From a virus: a stretch of DNA of 64,000 bases. The notes beneath the pieces were generated by a model. The model was not told where the DNA came from. It saw only the letters and a list, made by a program, of their open reading frames with translations, and did not search any database. The stretch is from positions 62,001-126,000 of the IMG/VR virus record IMGVR_UViG_3300027659_000011; one strand, given 5' to 3'. The translations under genes were made by a program, and so were the position numbers. This document shows, one piece after another, positions 9,369 to 19,178 of this stretch; the first letter of the stretch is position 1; every line of letters begins with the position of its first letter.

Positions 9369-11405
9369 ATGGCTGCTATTTTAAAAATCAAGCGTGGTCT
9401 AACGAGTACTTCGATCCCCACGCTTGCAACAGGTGAACTTGGTTATTCAATGGGCGTTGGCACTAGTGCCAATGGTGGAGACAGGTTATACATAGGTACA
9501 GGAGTTGAAACCGCAGGAGCTGCAGCTAGTGTAGTTGCAATTGGTGGTAAATACTTTACTGAATTACTAAAACAAACTCCCGGTATACTCACAGCATCTG
9601 CTGCAATTATTGTAGATGCAAATAAAAAGATAGATGAATTATTAGTTGATAATTTATCTTTAAATGGTAATACTTTAAGCACTACAGATACTAACGGAGA
9701 CTTATATTTAAATCCTAATGGTACAGGTAGAGTTTCAATAGCTAATGCTTTTAAACTACCACGTACAGATGGTACAGCAAATCAAGTTCTAAAAACAGAT
9801 GGTGCTGGTAATGTAACTTGGGGCAGTGCTGCAGCAAGTGGCGTAACTTCTATTGATGCTAGTGGTGGTACTACAGGATTAACATTCTCTGGTGGGCCAA
9901 TTACCTCAACCGGTACATTAACCTTAGCTGGTACTCTTGCAGTAGCCAATGGTGGTACTGGAGTAACTACTAAAACAGGTACAGGTTCAGTTGTTCTATC
10001 CGATAGCCCAACTTTAGTAACTCCTAATCTTGGTACTCCAACTACTCTAGTCCTTACTAGTGCAACAGGATTACCAGTTGCAACAGGTATCTCAGGATTA
10101 GGTGCTGGTGTTGCTACTGCTCTTGCTGCAGCAACTGGAGCCGCAGGTGGATTTATTACTGTTGGTAGTGCATTAGGTACTCCTTCAAGTATTACACTTA
10201 CAAACGGTACAGGCCTTCCTGTTTCAACAGGTATTTCAGGATTAGGTACTGGAGTTTCTACTGCTCTTGGAATTAATACTGGTAGTGCAGGTGCTTTCCT
10301 TGTTGATGGCGGTGCATTAGGTACTCCTTCTTCGGGTACACTTACAAATGCAACAGGTCTTCCAGTTGCAACAGGTATTTCAGGATTAGGTGCAAATGTT
10401 GCCTCCTTCTTAGCAACTCCTTCAAGCTCTAACTTAGCTGCAGCACTTACCACAAAAACTGGTACAGGCTCGGTGGTATTTGGAACATCTCCAACTATTA
10501 CTACTAGCATTGTTGCTGGTGGAGCAAGTTTTGACTTATTAAATACTGTAGCAACTACAGTTAACTTTGCTGGTGCAGCTACTGCCTTAAGTATTGGTGC
10601 TATCACTGGCACAACTACTGTTAATAATGATATTGTCTTAAAAGGCACTACAACAGTAGGTGGACACATCTTACCAGATGTTGATTCCGTAACTGATTTA
10701 GGTTCTAGTTCTAAACGTTTCCGTACTATATTCTTAAAAGGATCAACTATTGATCTAGGCGGAGCCACAATGTCTGGTTCTGCTGTTGGTGGCGTAACCA
10801 TGACCAGCCTCAATGGCACCCCTATCGGTGACGTTGTTCAAAGCACTGGTAAATTTACAACTTTAGAGAGTACTGGTAATGTCATAGTTGGTGGTAACTT
10901 AACAGTTAACGGAACTCTTACCTCCATCAACACAACAGCAGTTGAAGTTACTGATAAGACACTTGAACTTGGTAAAACAGTTACTCCAACAGAAGTTACT
11001 GCTAACGGTTCCGGTATCTTTGTAACAGGCACTAGTGAACACAGTTTCTTATACAACAGTACTACCACAAGCTGGAATTCCTCAGAACACTTAAATATAG
11101 CAACAGGTAAAGTATACGCAATTAATGGTGTATCAGTACTTGAAGCAACTACCCTAGGTACATCAGTTACTGGTTCTAGTTTAACTAGTGTTGGTATACT
11201 AACAACAGGTACTTGGTCAGCAACTAATATTGCTATGAACAAAGGTGGTACAGGTTCTAGTTTAACAGCAGTTAATGGTGGTATTACTTACTCAACTGGT
11301 TCAGCACTAGCTATTAGCGCTGCAGGTACTTCAGGTCAGTTTTTCGTATCAGGTGGAGCAGGTGCCCCAACTTGGACAGATACTATTGATGGTGGAACAT
11401 ATTAA
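9369..11405 (+). CDS. Large repetitive tail fibre protein
   Basis: 678 residues. The N-terminus (KIKRGLTSTSIPTLATGELGYSM...RLYIGTG) resembles the Mtd-like N-terminal module also seen in two following fibres. The middle holds three repeats built on GTPxxxTLTNxTGLPVxTGISGLG with GVATAL/GVSTAL links (residues about 215-355), a motif frequent in environmental phage fibres. Later regions (GNVIVGGNLTVNGTL, TSLNGTP) are typical of beta-helical fibre shafts. A Shine-Dalgarno-like AAAAGGA lies upstream of the ATG. A terminator follows. Confidence 0.75.
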   Translation: MAAILKIKRGLTSTSIPTLATGELGYSMGVGTSANGGDRLYIGTGVETAGAAASVVAIGGKYFTELLKQTPGILTASAAIIVDANKKIDELLVDNLSLNGNTLSTTDTNGDLYLNPNGTGRVSIANAFKLPRTDGTANQVLKTDGAGNVTWGSAAASGVTSIDASGGTTGLTFSGGPITSTGTLTLAGTLAVANGGTGVTTKTGTGSVVLSDSPTLVTPNLGTPTTLVLTSATGLPVATGISGLGAGVATALAAATGAAGGFITVGSALGTPSSITLTNGTGLPVSTGISGLGTGVSTALGINTGSAGAFLVDGGALGTPSSGTLTNATGLPVATGISGLGANVASFLATPSSSNLAAALTTKTGTGSVVFGTSPTITTSIVAGGASFDLLNTVATTVNFAGAATALSIGAITGTTTVNNDIVLKGTTTVGGHILPDVDSVTDLGSSSKRFRTIFLKGSTIDLGGATMSGSAVGGVTMTSLNGTPIGDVVQSTGKFTTLESTGNVIVGGNLTVNGTLTSINTTAVEVTDKTLELGKTVTPTEVTANGSGIFVTGTSEHSFLYNSTTTSWNSSEHLNIATGKVYAINGVSVLEATTLGTSVTGSSLTSVGILTTGTWSATNIAMNKGGTGSSLTAVNGGITYSTGSALAISAAGTSGQFFVSGGAGAPTWTDTIDGGTY

Positions 11406-11420
11406 TTAAAAAATATATAC

Positions 11421-11440
11421 AGGTGATTTTTCACCTTTTA
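11421..11440 (+). terminator. Short intrinsic terminator
   Basis: AGGTGA (11421-11426), TTTT loop, TCACCT (11431-11436), then TTT. It lies between two fibre genes and may only attenuate, since no promoter is obvious before the next gene. Confidence 0.6.
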
Positions 11441-11466
11441 GATAACTTGCCTTTTTAGGATACTAA

Positions 11467-13248
11467 ATGTCTAATATTGCTCTTAAAAAATCTTCAGTAA
11501 GTGGCAGAGTGCCTCTTATTGGAGATCTAGCGTATGGGGAACTTGCGCTTAACTATGCAGATGGATTACTGTATTTTAAAAATTCTGTTAATCAAATAAA
11601 AGCTTTTAAGTCTAAAGGATTAGAAGTATCCAGTATTACTGGAACTACTCAAGGCACACCTTTTACAGAAGTAACAAGATTAGTATTTGATGAAGACACA
11701 GGGTTTAATTTAACTGAATTGTCTGCTGGCGTAGTTAAGGTTGCATTAGGTTCTACATTTAAAACCTGGAAAATAACAGGGCAAAGTGATTTAGTAGCTG
11801 TAGGTGAAGATACCATACAAATTGTAGCTGGTACAGGAATATCTCTTACCACAGATCCAAATTCAGCAATAAAAAAATTAACAATTAGTTCCACTGTCAG
11901 CGCAACCACAACAGAATTTGCTTTTCAAAATGTAGGCTTTAACTACTCAGTTACTGGATTTGATGATACTACGTATCCCACACTAACTTTAGTTAGGGGA
12001 GAGTTATACTACTTTAATTTTACTAATGTTAACAGCACTCATCCGATTGCATTGAGATTAGACAGCGGTAGTGTTTCTCCAGTACCTGGTACTACAGGAA
12101 ATAACCCTACTTCAGGGGTTTACGGAAATGGTACAACATCAACAATAGTAGCATATCAAGTACCTCTTGATGCGCCTGCAGTAATATACTATCAATGCGT
12201 ATTCCACTCTGGAATGATTGGTGAAATTAACATTATTGGTGGTGGTAGTGTAAGATCAACCAGTGTGGTAAGTGCCAACGGTTTCGCAGGAACAGTAGCA
12301 ACAAGTACTACAACACCAGCTATTACAATTACCACTAGTATAAATGGTATACTAAAAGGTAATGGTACCGCATTATTATCTGCCTCAAGTGGTGTTGATT
12401 ATGCTCCTGGTACTAGTACACTAGCAACTGGTATTATTAAAAGTACAACTGCTACAGGTGTATTGACAATTGCTGCTGCAGGAACTGACTATCAGGCTCC
12501 AATAGGCACAATTACAGGATTAGTTAAAGGTAATGGAGCAAATGCTCTTACTTCTGCTATAGCCGGTACTGATTATCAGATTCCAATAGGCACAATTACA
12601 GGATTAGTTAAAGGTAATGGAGCAAATGCCCTTACTGCTGCTATAGCTGGTACTGATTATCAGTCAGCACAGAGTGTTAGTGGTATTGTAAAGTCAAGCG
12701 GTACAACCCGTTCAGCAGCAATAAGTGGCGTTGATTATGCCCCTGGTACTAGCACACTAGCAACTGGTATTATTAAAAGTATAACTGCTACAGGTGCATT
12801 AACAATTGCTAGTGCAGGGACTGATTATCAAGCTCCAGTGAGTGTTACAGGTATTTTAAAAAGTAGTGGTGTAAGCGGTAATGTTAGTGCGGCTATAGCC
12901 GGTACAGATTATCAAACACCTATTACATTAACTACAATTGGATCAAGCGGTGCAGCTAGTTTAATTGGTAATATTTTAAATATACCGCAGTACTCAGGAG
13001 GTAGCAGTGGTGGTTTAGCTGATGCATTTAGCACTTTAGCAGTTAATGGGCAAACAAGTTTAGTAGCAACAGGACAATCAACGTTACAAATTGTTGCAGG
13101 ACCTGGTATTATAATTAATACTAATAACGCAATAAGTCCAAAAAGTTTAACATTAACAAGTACACTTCAAGGGATCAATTTAGATGGCGGACGCCCTGAT
13201 TCTGTTTATGGTGGTTCACCCTTAATTGATGGTGGGGGAGTAATTTAA
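11467..13248 (+). CDS. Virion fibre protein with cupredoxin-like domain
   Basis: 593 residues. N-terminal residues 1-50 (GDLAYGELALNYADGLLYFK) match the anchoring module of neighbouring fibres. Residues about 150-258 form a cupredoxin-like domain: THPIALRL (His192) and YYQCVFHSGMIGEINI (Cys244, His247, Met250), which is the His-Cys-His-Met ligand order of type 1 copper sites, although the Cys-to-Met loop is shorter than in plastocyanin. Residues about 285-500 are repeats around GxVKGNGANALTxAIAGTDYQ. The stop overlaps the next start (TAATG). Copper binding is an inference. Confidence 0.7.
   Translation: MSNIALKKSSVSGRVPLIGDLAYGELALNYADGLLYFKNSVNQIKAFKSKGLEVSSITGTTQGTPFTEVTRLVFDEDTGFNLTELSAGVVKVALGSTFKTWKITGQSDLVAVGEDTIQIVAGTGISLTTDPNSAIKKLTISSTVSATTTEFAFQNVGFNYSVTGFDDTTYPTLTLVRGELYYFNFTNVNSTHPIALRLDSGSVSPVPGTTGNNPTSGVYGNGTTSTIVAYQVPLDAPAVIYYQCVFHSGMIGEINIIGGGSVRSTSVVSANGFAGTVATSTTTPAITITTSINGILKGNGTALLSASSGVDYAPGTSTLATGIIKSTTATGVLTIAAAGTDYQAPIGTITGLVKGNGANALTSAIAGTDYQIPIGTITGLVKGNGANALTAAIAGTDYQSAQSVSGIVKSSGTTRSAAISGVDYAPGTSTLATGIIKSITATGALTIASAGTDYQAPVSVTGILKSSGVSGNVSAAIAGTDYQTPITLTTIGSSGAASLIGNILNIPQYSGGSSGGLADAFSTLAVNGQTSLVATGQSTLQIVAGPGIIINTNNAISPKSLTLTSTLQGINLDGGRPDSVYGGSPLIDGGGVI
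12499..12666 (+). repeat. 84-bp direct repeat inside fibre gene
   Basis: Two near-identical 84-bp units start at 12499 and 12583 (beginning CCAATAGGCACAATTACAGG), with a few silent or conservative differences. They encode the 28-residue fibre repeat ending in AGTDYQ. More diverged copies lie on both sides. Confidence 0.85.
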
Positions 13249-14705
13249 TGGCAATTCAGGTTCAACTAAGACGCGGCACTGCAGCACAATGGTTTAGTGT
13301 CAACCCTATTCTTCAAGAAGGTGAGCTTTGCGTAGAATTAGATACACAAAAGTTTAAGATTGGTAATGGAATATTAGCTTGGAACTCCTTACCGTATGCT
13401 TCAGGGCCACTAGGTGCTACTGGTATACAAGGTCCACAAGGTAATGATGGTAACTTTGGCGGTTCATCGTTTGACTATACATTTGTTACTGATACAACAG
13501 ATAGTGATCCTGGAGTAGGAAAATTAAAACTCAATAATGTTGCACTAAATCTTGCAACAATAATGTGGATTGACGATGTAAGTGATACTGCCGTAGATAT
13601 TCAGGAATATTTAAGAACTATTGATAATTCTTCTTCTACTATAAAAGGTCACTTTAGAATTTCTAAGAAACTTAATGCTCAGGCATTTGCATTATTCGCA
13701 ATATCTTCAATTAACGAAGGCGAAGGGTTTTTTCGTATAAATTCTTCTTTTGTTAGTGCAAGTGTTAATAGCCCTTTTGCAAATCTTGATGATGTAATTA
13801 TTACTTTTGCTAGAACGGGTCTTCAAGGTGCTCAAGGTATTCAAGGTCCTCAAGGTAGTCAAGGTCTTCAGGGTTATTCAGGTGCAACAGGTCCACAAGG
13901 TATTCAAGGTATTCAAGGTATTCAAGGTGTCAAAGGTGATCAAGGTATACAAGGACCTATAGGTAACGGATTTCCTTTTATAATCACTACTAGAAATTAT
14001 ACCGCAGATGGTACTACAGCTACATTTGCTGTATCTGCAAATTTAGGAGCTAATAATTTATTAGTAACTGTTAATAATTCAATATTAAGACCCGCTATTG
14101 ATTATACGGTTTTTAATAATAATATAGGCTTTACAGTAACCCCTACTAATGGAAGTCTAATTGTAATTAGAGAAATGCTTGGTGATGGCCCTCAAGGCGC
14201 TACAGGTAATGCCTCAATAGTACCAGGACCTCAAGGCTCCGTAGGACCTCAAGGCGATAACGGAGCAACTGGACCACAGGGTGCTACAGGTGCTCCTTCA
14301 ATAGTACCAGGTGCTACAGGTACAATAGGTGCCACAGGTACAATAGGTGCCACAGGTATCATAGGGGCAACAGGAGTACAGGGTATTCAAGGACCAATTG
14401 GTCCAGTAGGTACTACTCCCTACAGCATGGTAACAGAAGCTTTTACAGCAAATGGAAGTACAAATACTTTTACAATTAATCCTAACTTAACTGCTAATAC
14501 TATTTTTGTGTTAGTTAATGGTGTAGTATTAAGACCTATTACTGATTATACCGTTTCTGGAACTACTTTAACAATTATTTCTCCGACACTAAATAGTGGA
14601 GCTCAGATAGTTGTCCGAGAGCTATTAGGTGACTCAGTAAGTGCTGAATCAATAGCACAAACTGCCACAGATTTAGCAATTGTAATGGCAATTGCACTAG
14701 GATAA
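13248..14705 (+). CDS. Mtd-N-like fibre protein with collagen-like segments
   Basis: 485 residues. The start IQVQLRRGTAAQWFSVNPILQEGELCVELDTQKFKIGNG matches the N-terminal domain of phage major tropism determinant-like proteins. Two collagen-like stretches (residues about 190-240 and 315-385) each precede a related about 75-residue beta domain: NYTADGTTATFAV...NLLVTVNNSILRPAIDYTV...VIREMLGD and FTANGSTNTFTI...FVLVNGVVLRPITDYTV...VVRELLGD. It is therefore a modular fibre with a duplicated head domain. It overlaps the upstream gene by one base. Confidence 0.75.
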   Translation: MAIQVQLRRGTAAQWFSVNPILQEGELCVELDTQKFKIGNGILAWNSLPYASGPLGATGIQGPQGNDGNFGGSSFDYTFVTDTTDSDPGVGKLKLNNVALNLATIMWIDDVSDTAVDIQEYLRTIDNSSSTIKGHFRISKKLNAQAFALFAISSINEGEGFFRINSSFVSASVNSPFANLDDVIITFARTGLQGAQGIQGPQGSQGLQGYSGATGPQGIQGIQGIQGVKGDQGIQGPIGNGFPFIITTRNYTADGTTATFAVSANLGANNLLVTVNNSILRPAIDYTVFNNNIGFTVTPTNGSLIVIREMLGDGPQGATGNASIVPGPQGSVGPQGDNGATGPQGATGAPSIVPGATGTIGATGTIGATGIIGATGVQGIQGPIGPVGTTPYSMVTEAFTANGSTNTFTINPNLTANTIFVLVNGVVLRPITDYTVSGTTLTIISPTLNSGAQIVVRELLGDSVSAESIAQTATDLAIVMAIALG

Positions 14706-14708
14706 AAT

Positions 14709-15029
14709 ATGGCAACAACATTTATAAATGCAATTTCAAAATCTGTAGGTTCTACTGAAGTAATTAATTTTACTGCTACCGATAAGTCAATTATTATTGG
14801 AGGTAATTTAACTAACCTTCTTACTACTTCAGTACCTGTTAGTGTAATACTTCGCAGAGGCATTGAAGATACTTATCTTCAAAAGAATAAACGTATTGAG
14901 GCAGGTAATGCTTTTGAAATATTCAAAGGTAATAAACTAGTACTCGCAGCAGGGGATAAATTAATTATCTCTTCTGGCATGGCAGCCAGTATAGACGCTG
15001 TATTTTCTATATTACAGGGAGTAGCATAA
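14709..15029 (+). CDS. Small beta-rich structural protein
   Basis: 106 residues, not recognised by family. Alternating hydrophobic strands (KSIIIGGNLTNLL, VPVSVILRRG, GNKLVLAAGDKLIISSG) suggest a compact beta sandwich like a head or fibre accessory domain. The stop codon overlaps the next start (TAATG), so expression is coupled to the following gene. Confidence 0.55.
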   Translation: MATTFINAISKSVGSTEVINFTATDKSIIIGGNLTNLLTTSVPVSVILRRGIEDTYLQKNKRIEAGNAFEIFKGNKLVLAAGDKLIISSGMAASIDAVFSILQGVA

Positions 15030-15298
15030 TGGCTGGAACTTTTGAACCAGATACTTTCCTTGATACAGCTACAGAAATAGCTGACAAGGTATTTTACGGT
15101 TTTAATTTTAATCCCACAACTGGGAAATTATACGTTGATATTCTGGATGGCAATGAGCCTGTTACTCTGCCTCAACCAGTATATAACATAGATAGAAATC
15201 AATACCAAGCATGGTTTTGGTCAAAGAATAGCGTACTATTTTACTGGGGTGACAATAGTACAGTATGGAAAAATAAATTATTAATGAGGCTTCTATAA
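15029..15298 (+). CDS. Hypothetical structural-block protein
   Basis: 89 residues. Contains FNFNPTTGKLYVDILDGNEPVTLPQP and several Trp and Tyr residues. It is wedged with one-base overlaps between a small beta-rich gene and the large beta-helix fibre gene, so it is probably a virion or assembly component. No family recognised. Confidence 0.5.
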   Translation: MAGTFEPDTFLDTATEIADKVFYGFNFNPTTGKLYVDILDGNEPVTLPQPVYNIDRNQYQAWFWSKNSVLFYWGDNSTVWKNKLLMRLL

Positions 15299-18174
15299 TG
15301 GGACAAATTCTTGACTTAGGAAAATTACGCCTATCTTTTCAAGGCAACTGGTCGTCAACTACTATATATGAATATAACGACTGTGTTCGCTACGGTGGTA
15401 ATGTTTATGTTTACGTGTACCCTGTTAATGAAGCCGGACGTATACCAACTCTTACCAATTTTTGGTCTTTGTTGGTAGAAGGTATAAAATTTACAGGTGT
15501 ATATAGCGCTTCAACAGCTTATAAAGTTGGTGATGGTATTGCATATGGTGGTAGAGTGTATATTGCTATTGCTGATGGCACTAACAACACCCCTCCTAAT
15601 CTTACATATTGGTCTCAGTTTGCTGACGGTATTCAATATGAAGCTACCTATTCAGACGCAACTACATACCAAAAAAATGACGTTGTAACATATGGTGGAT
15701 CAGCATATATATCTAAAATAGATACCACTGGAAATAATCCTATAAATACAACATATTGGGATAAACTAGTAGATGGTATATCTTTTGCAGGAACATGGAG
15801 TTCAGCAACAGCTTATGCTGCAGGAAGAATTGTCAGCTATGGTGCTAATACTTTTAAAGCAACCACTAATTCAACTAACCAATTACCTACAGTAGCTAAT
15901 GGTAGTTTGAATTCCGCATACTGGGAAGTATTTACGGAAGGTTTCCGTACAAAAGGTACTTGGACAACTACTACTGAATACTTTATAAATGATATTGTTA
16001 TTCGTGGTGGAACAACCTATGTATGTCTTTTAAGACACCAAGCCTCAACTTTTGCCACAGATTTAAGTGCTTCTAGATGGGCCAGATTTGCGAGCGGTAT
16101 TCAGTGGAAAGCTGCTTGGACAGCTACTACAGTTTATGTTAAAGATGACGTTATTAAAAGTGCAACAGGTAGTGTTTACATAGCTGCTCAAGATCACACT
16201 GCTGGTTCAGATTTTACTGTTGATTTTGCAGCTGGTAAATGGCAAGAATTTGTAGTTGGTGCTTCAGATTTATTGCCTGCTCTTGAAGCAGGAGATGCTG
16301 GTAGAAGTTTAACAGTTAATGCTGCCGGTAACGGCGTAGACTGGATAGGAGCTACTGAAAGTCTTAATGTAAGATATGTAGCCCCACATGGAACAGACAC
16401 AGCAGCTAGCGGTAAAAATAAATCTACTCCTTATGCTTCTATTCGATATGCTTGTGATAATATTGGCAATAATGGTGGTACAATTTTTGTTAGTACAGGT
16501 ATTTATAACGAACAATTACCTATAACAGTTCCAGCAAACGTAGCTATTGTTGGAGATAACCAACGTACTGTAGTTGTTCAGCCTAAATCTGGAAACAGCG
16601 ATGACGGGTCTGTTTTAAACATTAACTCTTCTATGTTTTTTATGAACGATGGTTCTATTTTAAACAGAATGACGTTTAAGGGTATGACTGGCTGGGTTCC
16701 TGGAACTACTGCTGCAGACATTACAACTTCGACTATAAGAGGCGTAGTAGTAAGATTAAATCCTAGTGCCCCTATATTGTTTAAATCTCCTTATGTATTA
16801 GAATGTTCTTTTATTGGATCTGGTGCTGTTGCCGCCCTAGTTGATGGCAGTGTTAATGCACAGGGTAATAAGAGTATGATATTCCATGCGTTTACTGTTA
16901 TTAATGATAATGGTGTAGGTTTTTGGGTAAAAGATGGCGGTAAAGCTGAAATTGTTAGTTGTTTTACTTACTATAACTATTTTGGATACAGTGCTAGCGG
17001 TGGTGGATTTATTCGCTCACTTAATGGTAACAACAGCTACGGGACCTGGGGAGCAACCAGCCGAGGATTTTTAGCAGGTGAAACACCTGTAACTGGTAGT
17101 GTATTTGGGCAACAAATAAACTTCTTGTACCAAGGCGGCAACATTGCAGTAGGCGATACAGTTACTAATACTGCTACAGCTGCTACAGCCACAGTAACTA
17201 ATGTACAGGCTAATGCTAATAAAGTTTATGTTACTGGTGCTAGTGGAACATTTACACTAGGTAATCCACTAACATTTACAAGTGGCGGTACGGGTGTTGT
17301 AAGTGCCGGTGCTTTAGAGGATCAAAAAGGATTTATACTAGTAGTAACAGGTTTAGCTACTTTACCTAATCCTGGAGCCTCTATTACTATTGCAGGCGAT
17401 ACAATTAGTTATGTTATACAAAGTGTAACAGGTACTTATGTAGATGCTACAAGTAAAATAGCTATAGTATTAGCTCAAGAAAAACCCACTGGAAGTCCAA
17501 GTGGTTCTTCTGTTACAATAAGATATAAATATTCACAAATTCGTTTAACAGGACATGACTTTTTAAGTATTGGTACGGGTGGAACAACTACTACTAATTA
17601 TCCAAATACTCCTACTCAACCAAGTGCTCAAGGTAATGAAGTTGATGAGGCATACCCTGGTCGTGTTTACTTTGTGTCTACTGACCAAGATGGTAATTTC
17701 CGCGTAGGTGAGTACTTCCGTATTGATCAAGCCACTGGTAGAGCAACTCTAAATGCTAGTGCCTTTGATTTAGCAGGTTTAACTAGTTTAAAACTAGGAT
17801 CAATTGGAGCACAGTTAGGAGAACTAATTAATGAGTTTTCAAGTGACGGCACTCTAAGTGGTAATTCGAATACTGCAGTACCTACTGAATTTGCTGTAAA
17901 AACTTATGTAGATAATAACGCAGGGGATAAAACTGTTAATTATACCAGTGTCAGTAATGTTGTTTATAGCACTATCAACGGTGCTCCAAGAGTAACCCAG
18001 ATAGCAGATACTACTGGCGTTACTATTAGTAATGTTACTTATGATATCATTGGTCTAGTGATACCACAAACTGTAGTAAAAACTTACCAAGAAGTAAAAC
18101 AAGGGGTTACAAAATCAGTTACCCTTACATACAATGATGCTGATTCTAGCATACGGACTATTACAGTGGTTTAA
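15298..18174 (+). CDS. Giant tail fibre with carbohydrate-binding-like repeats and beta-helix domain
   Basis: 958 residues. Residues about 10-325 hold six repeats of roughly 50 residues with the pattern W-S-x-x-T-x-Y-x-x-x-D-x-V-x-Y-G-G-x-x-Y-...-P-...-Y-W, very like chitin/cellulose-binding CBM5/12 modules. From about 355 (RYVAPHGTDTAASGKNKSTPYASIRYACDNI, then IVGDN and VVQPKSG) there is a pectate-lyase-like right-handed beta-helix reaching to about 600. The C-terminal part has collar-like and fibre-tip features (GRVYFVSTDQDGNFRVGEYFRIDQATG). It is probably a polysaccharide-binding fibre; catalytic residues could not be assigned. Confidence 0.7.
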   Translation: MGQILDLGKLRLSFQGNWSSTTIYEYNDCVRYGGNVYVYVYPVNEAGRIPTLTNFWSLLVEGIKFTGVYSASTAYKVGDGIAYGGRVYIAIADGTNNTPPNLTYWSQFADGIQYEATYSDATTYQKNDVVTYGGSAYISKIDTTGNNPINTTYWDKLVDGISFAGTWSSATAYAAGRIVSYGANTFKATTNSTNQLPTVANGSLNSAYWEVFTEGFRTKGTWTTTTEYFINDIVIRGGTTYVCLLRHQASTFATDLSASRWARFASGIQWKAAWTATTVYVKDDVIKSATGSVYIAAQDHTAGSDFTVDFAAGKWQEFVVGASDLLPALEAGDAGRSLTVNAAGNGVDWIGATESLNVRYVAPHGTDTAASGKNKSTPYASIRYACDNIGNNGGTIFVSTGIYNEQLPITVPANVAIVGDNQRTVVVQPKSGNSDDGSVLNINSSMFFMNDGSILNRMTFKGMTGWVPGTTAADITTSTIRGVVVRLNPSAPILFKSPYVLECSFIGSGAVAALVDGSVNAQGNKSMIFHAFTVINDNGVGFWVKDGGKAEIVSCFTYYNYFGYSASGGGFIRSLNGNNSYGTWGATSRGFLAGETPVTGSVFGQQINFLYQGGNIAVGDTVTNTATAATATVTNVQANANKVYVTGASGTFTLGNPLTFTSGGTGVVSAGALEDQKGFILVVTGLATLPNPGASITIAGDTISYVIQSVTGTYVDATSKIAIVLAQEKPTGSPSGSSVTIRYKYSQIRLTGHDFLSIGTGGTTTTNYPNTPTQPSAQGNEVDEAYPGRVYFVSTDQDGNFRVGEYFRIDQATGRATLNASAFDLAGLTSLKLGSIGAQLGELINEFSSDGTLSGNSNTAVPTEFAVKTYVDNNAGDKTVNYTSVSNVVYSTINGAPRVTQIADTTGVTISNVTYDIIGLVIPQTVVKTYQEVKQGVTKSVTLTYNDADSSIRTITVV

Positions 18175-18184
18175 GGAATTAAAT

Positions 18185-19168
18185 ATGTCAGATATATTAT
18201 TACATAACGCTATCGCTAAAGGAACTAGAGATATGCGTGTAAATCTCTTAGGGGCGCCAACAGAACTTGCACCCCTATTAAATAATCCTAACTGCTATCC
18301 TATATGGGCATCTTTGCCACCAAAAATACCTACACCCGCAGGTAATTTGTGCGTATATGATGCAGGTGCGTTTTTTAGAGGTGGAGGTACCTGTACTTGG
18401 ACAGTACCTGCAGGTATTACAAAGGCACGATTTGAACTTTGGGGTGCTGGAGCAGGTAGCCAAGGAGGCAATTGTTGTAGCCATGGACCAATAGGTAACT
18501 CAGGATCTTATGCTAGTGTTTGCATGACGGTTACTCCAGGAACCGCCTATGTGCTATGTGCAGGTGCTGCAAGCACAGTAGTATCATGCTGTGAAGTAAG
18601 TTGTGATATTAGTGGATGCCCTAGTTATGTTACTGGTCCAGGTTTAACAAATTTTTGTGCTCTGGGTGGTTGTGCTAATCTGTTGTATACTATGTGCCAA
18701 ATAGGTAATGTAACAGCCGTTGCTAATAACAGATACGCTGGTCATGGATATGGTTGGGGTAGTACCGGTGTACAGATCTGCGGAGATGGATTTGGTGCTA
18801 TGCGAAATAGTAGTACTAGGACTTTTGGTGTATTGCGTAGAGACTTTTTACGTGCAACAAGCTTTTTTGGTACTGCTACTAACGCCACAGTTTATGGTCT
18901 TAAAAGCCAAAATGCAGCTATGATGGCTCAGTATGATATGTATGGTTGCGTTTGTACATACTCATTACCATTACCAAGTGGAGCAATGAGTCCAATTGTA
19001 TGCGAGAGCTTTTCCAGCGGTACTTGTCAAGGTAGTCGTTGTGCGGCTTGCCTTGGTTATGCTTTAATTCCTGGGCACGGAGGATGGTGGACTAATATCC
19101 AGGGAGGCTCCACAAATGGTACAGGTGATTGGGGTCGCACTGGCATGGTAAAAGTTAGTTGGGCATAA
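18185..19168 (+). CDS. Cysteine-rich, glycine-rich receptor-binding-type protein
   Basis: 327 residues from the ATG at 18185; an upstream start at 18134 would overlap the previous gene and lies in worse context. MSDIL at the start is shared with the paralogue at 19860. The core CTWTVPAGITKARFELWGAGAGSQGG is the glycine-rich domain pattern of phage tail tip proteins, followed by a segment with about 21 cysteines scattered through the protein and a C-terminal glycine-rich GHGGWW...GMVKVSWA. So many cysteines are unusual for a cytoplasmically assembled virion protein; disulfide or metal use is unknown. Confidence 0.65.
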   Translation: MSDILLHNAIAKGTRDMRVNLLGAPTELAPLLNNPNCYPIWASLPPKIPTPAGNLCVYDAGAFFRGGGTCTWTVPAGITKARFELWGAGAGSQGGNCCSHGPIGNSGSYASVCMTVTPGTAYVLCAGAASTVVSCCEVSCDISGCPSYVTGPGLTNFCALGGCANLLYTMCQIGNVTAVANNRYAGHGYGWGSTGVQICGDGFGAMRNSSTRTFGVLRRDFLRATSFFGTATNATVYGLKSQNAAMMAQYDMYGCVCTYSLPLPSGAMSPIVCESFSSGTCQGSRCAACLGYALIPGHGGWWTNIQGGSTNGTGDWGRTGMVKVSWA

Positions 19169-19178
19169 GGTATAAATC

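Noticed and set aside
9782-10819. A long open frame (345 codons) on the minus strand opposite the large fibre gene
   Set aside because: Pro/Val-rich mirror of the Thr/Gly-rich repeats of the real gene; opposite to the operon direction and without family features.
18134-18184. Upstream ATG for the first Cys-rich protein
   Set aside because: It would overlap the preceding fibre gene by 41 bases, and the ATG at 18185 matches the MSDIL start of the paralogue.
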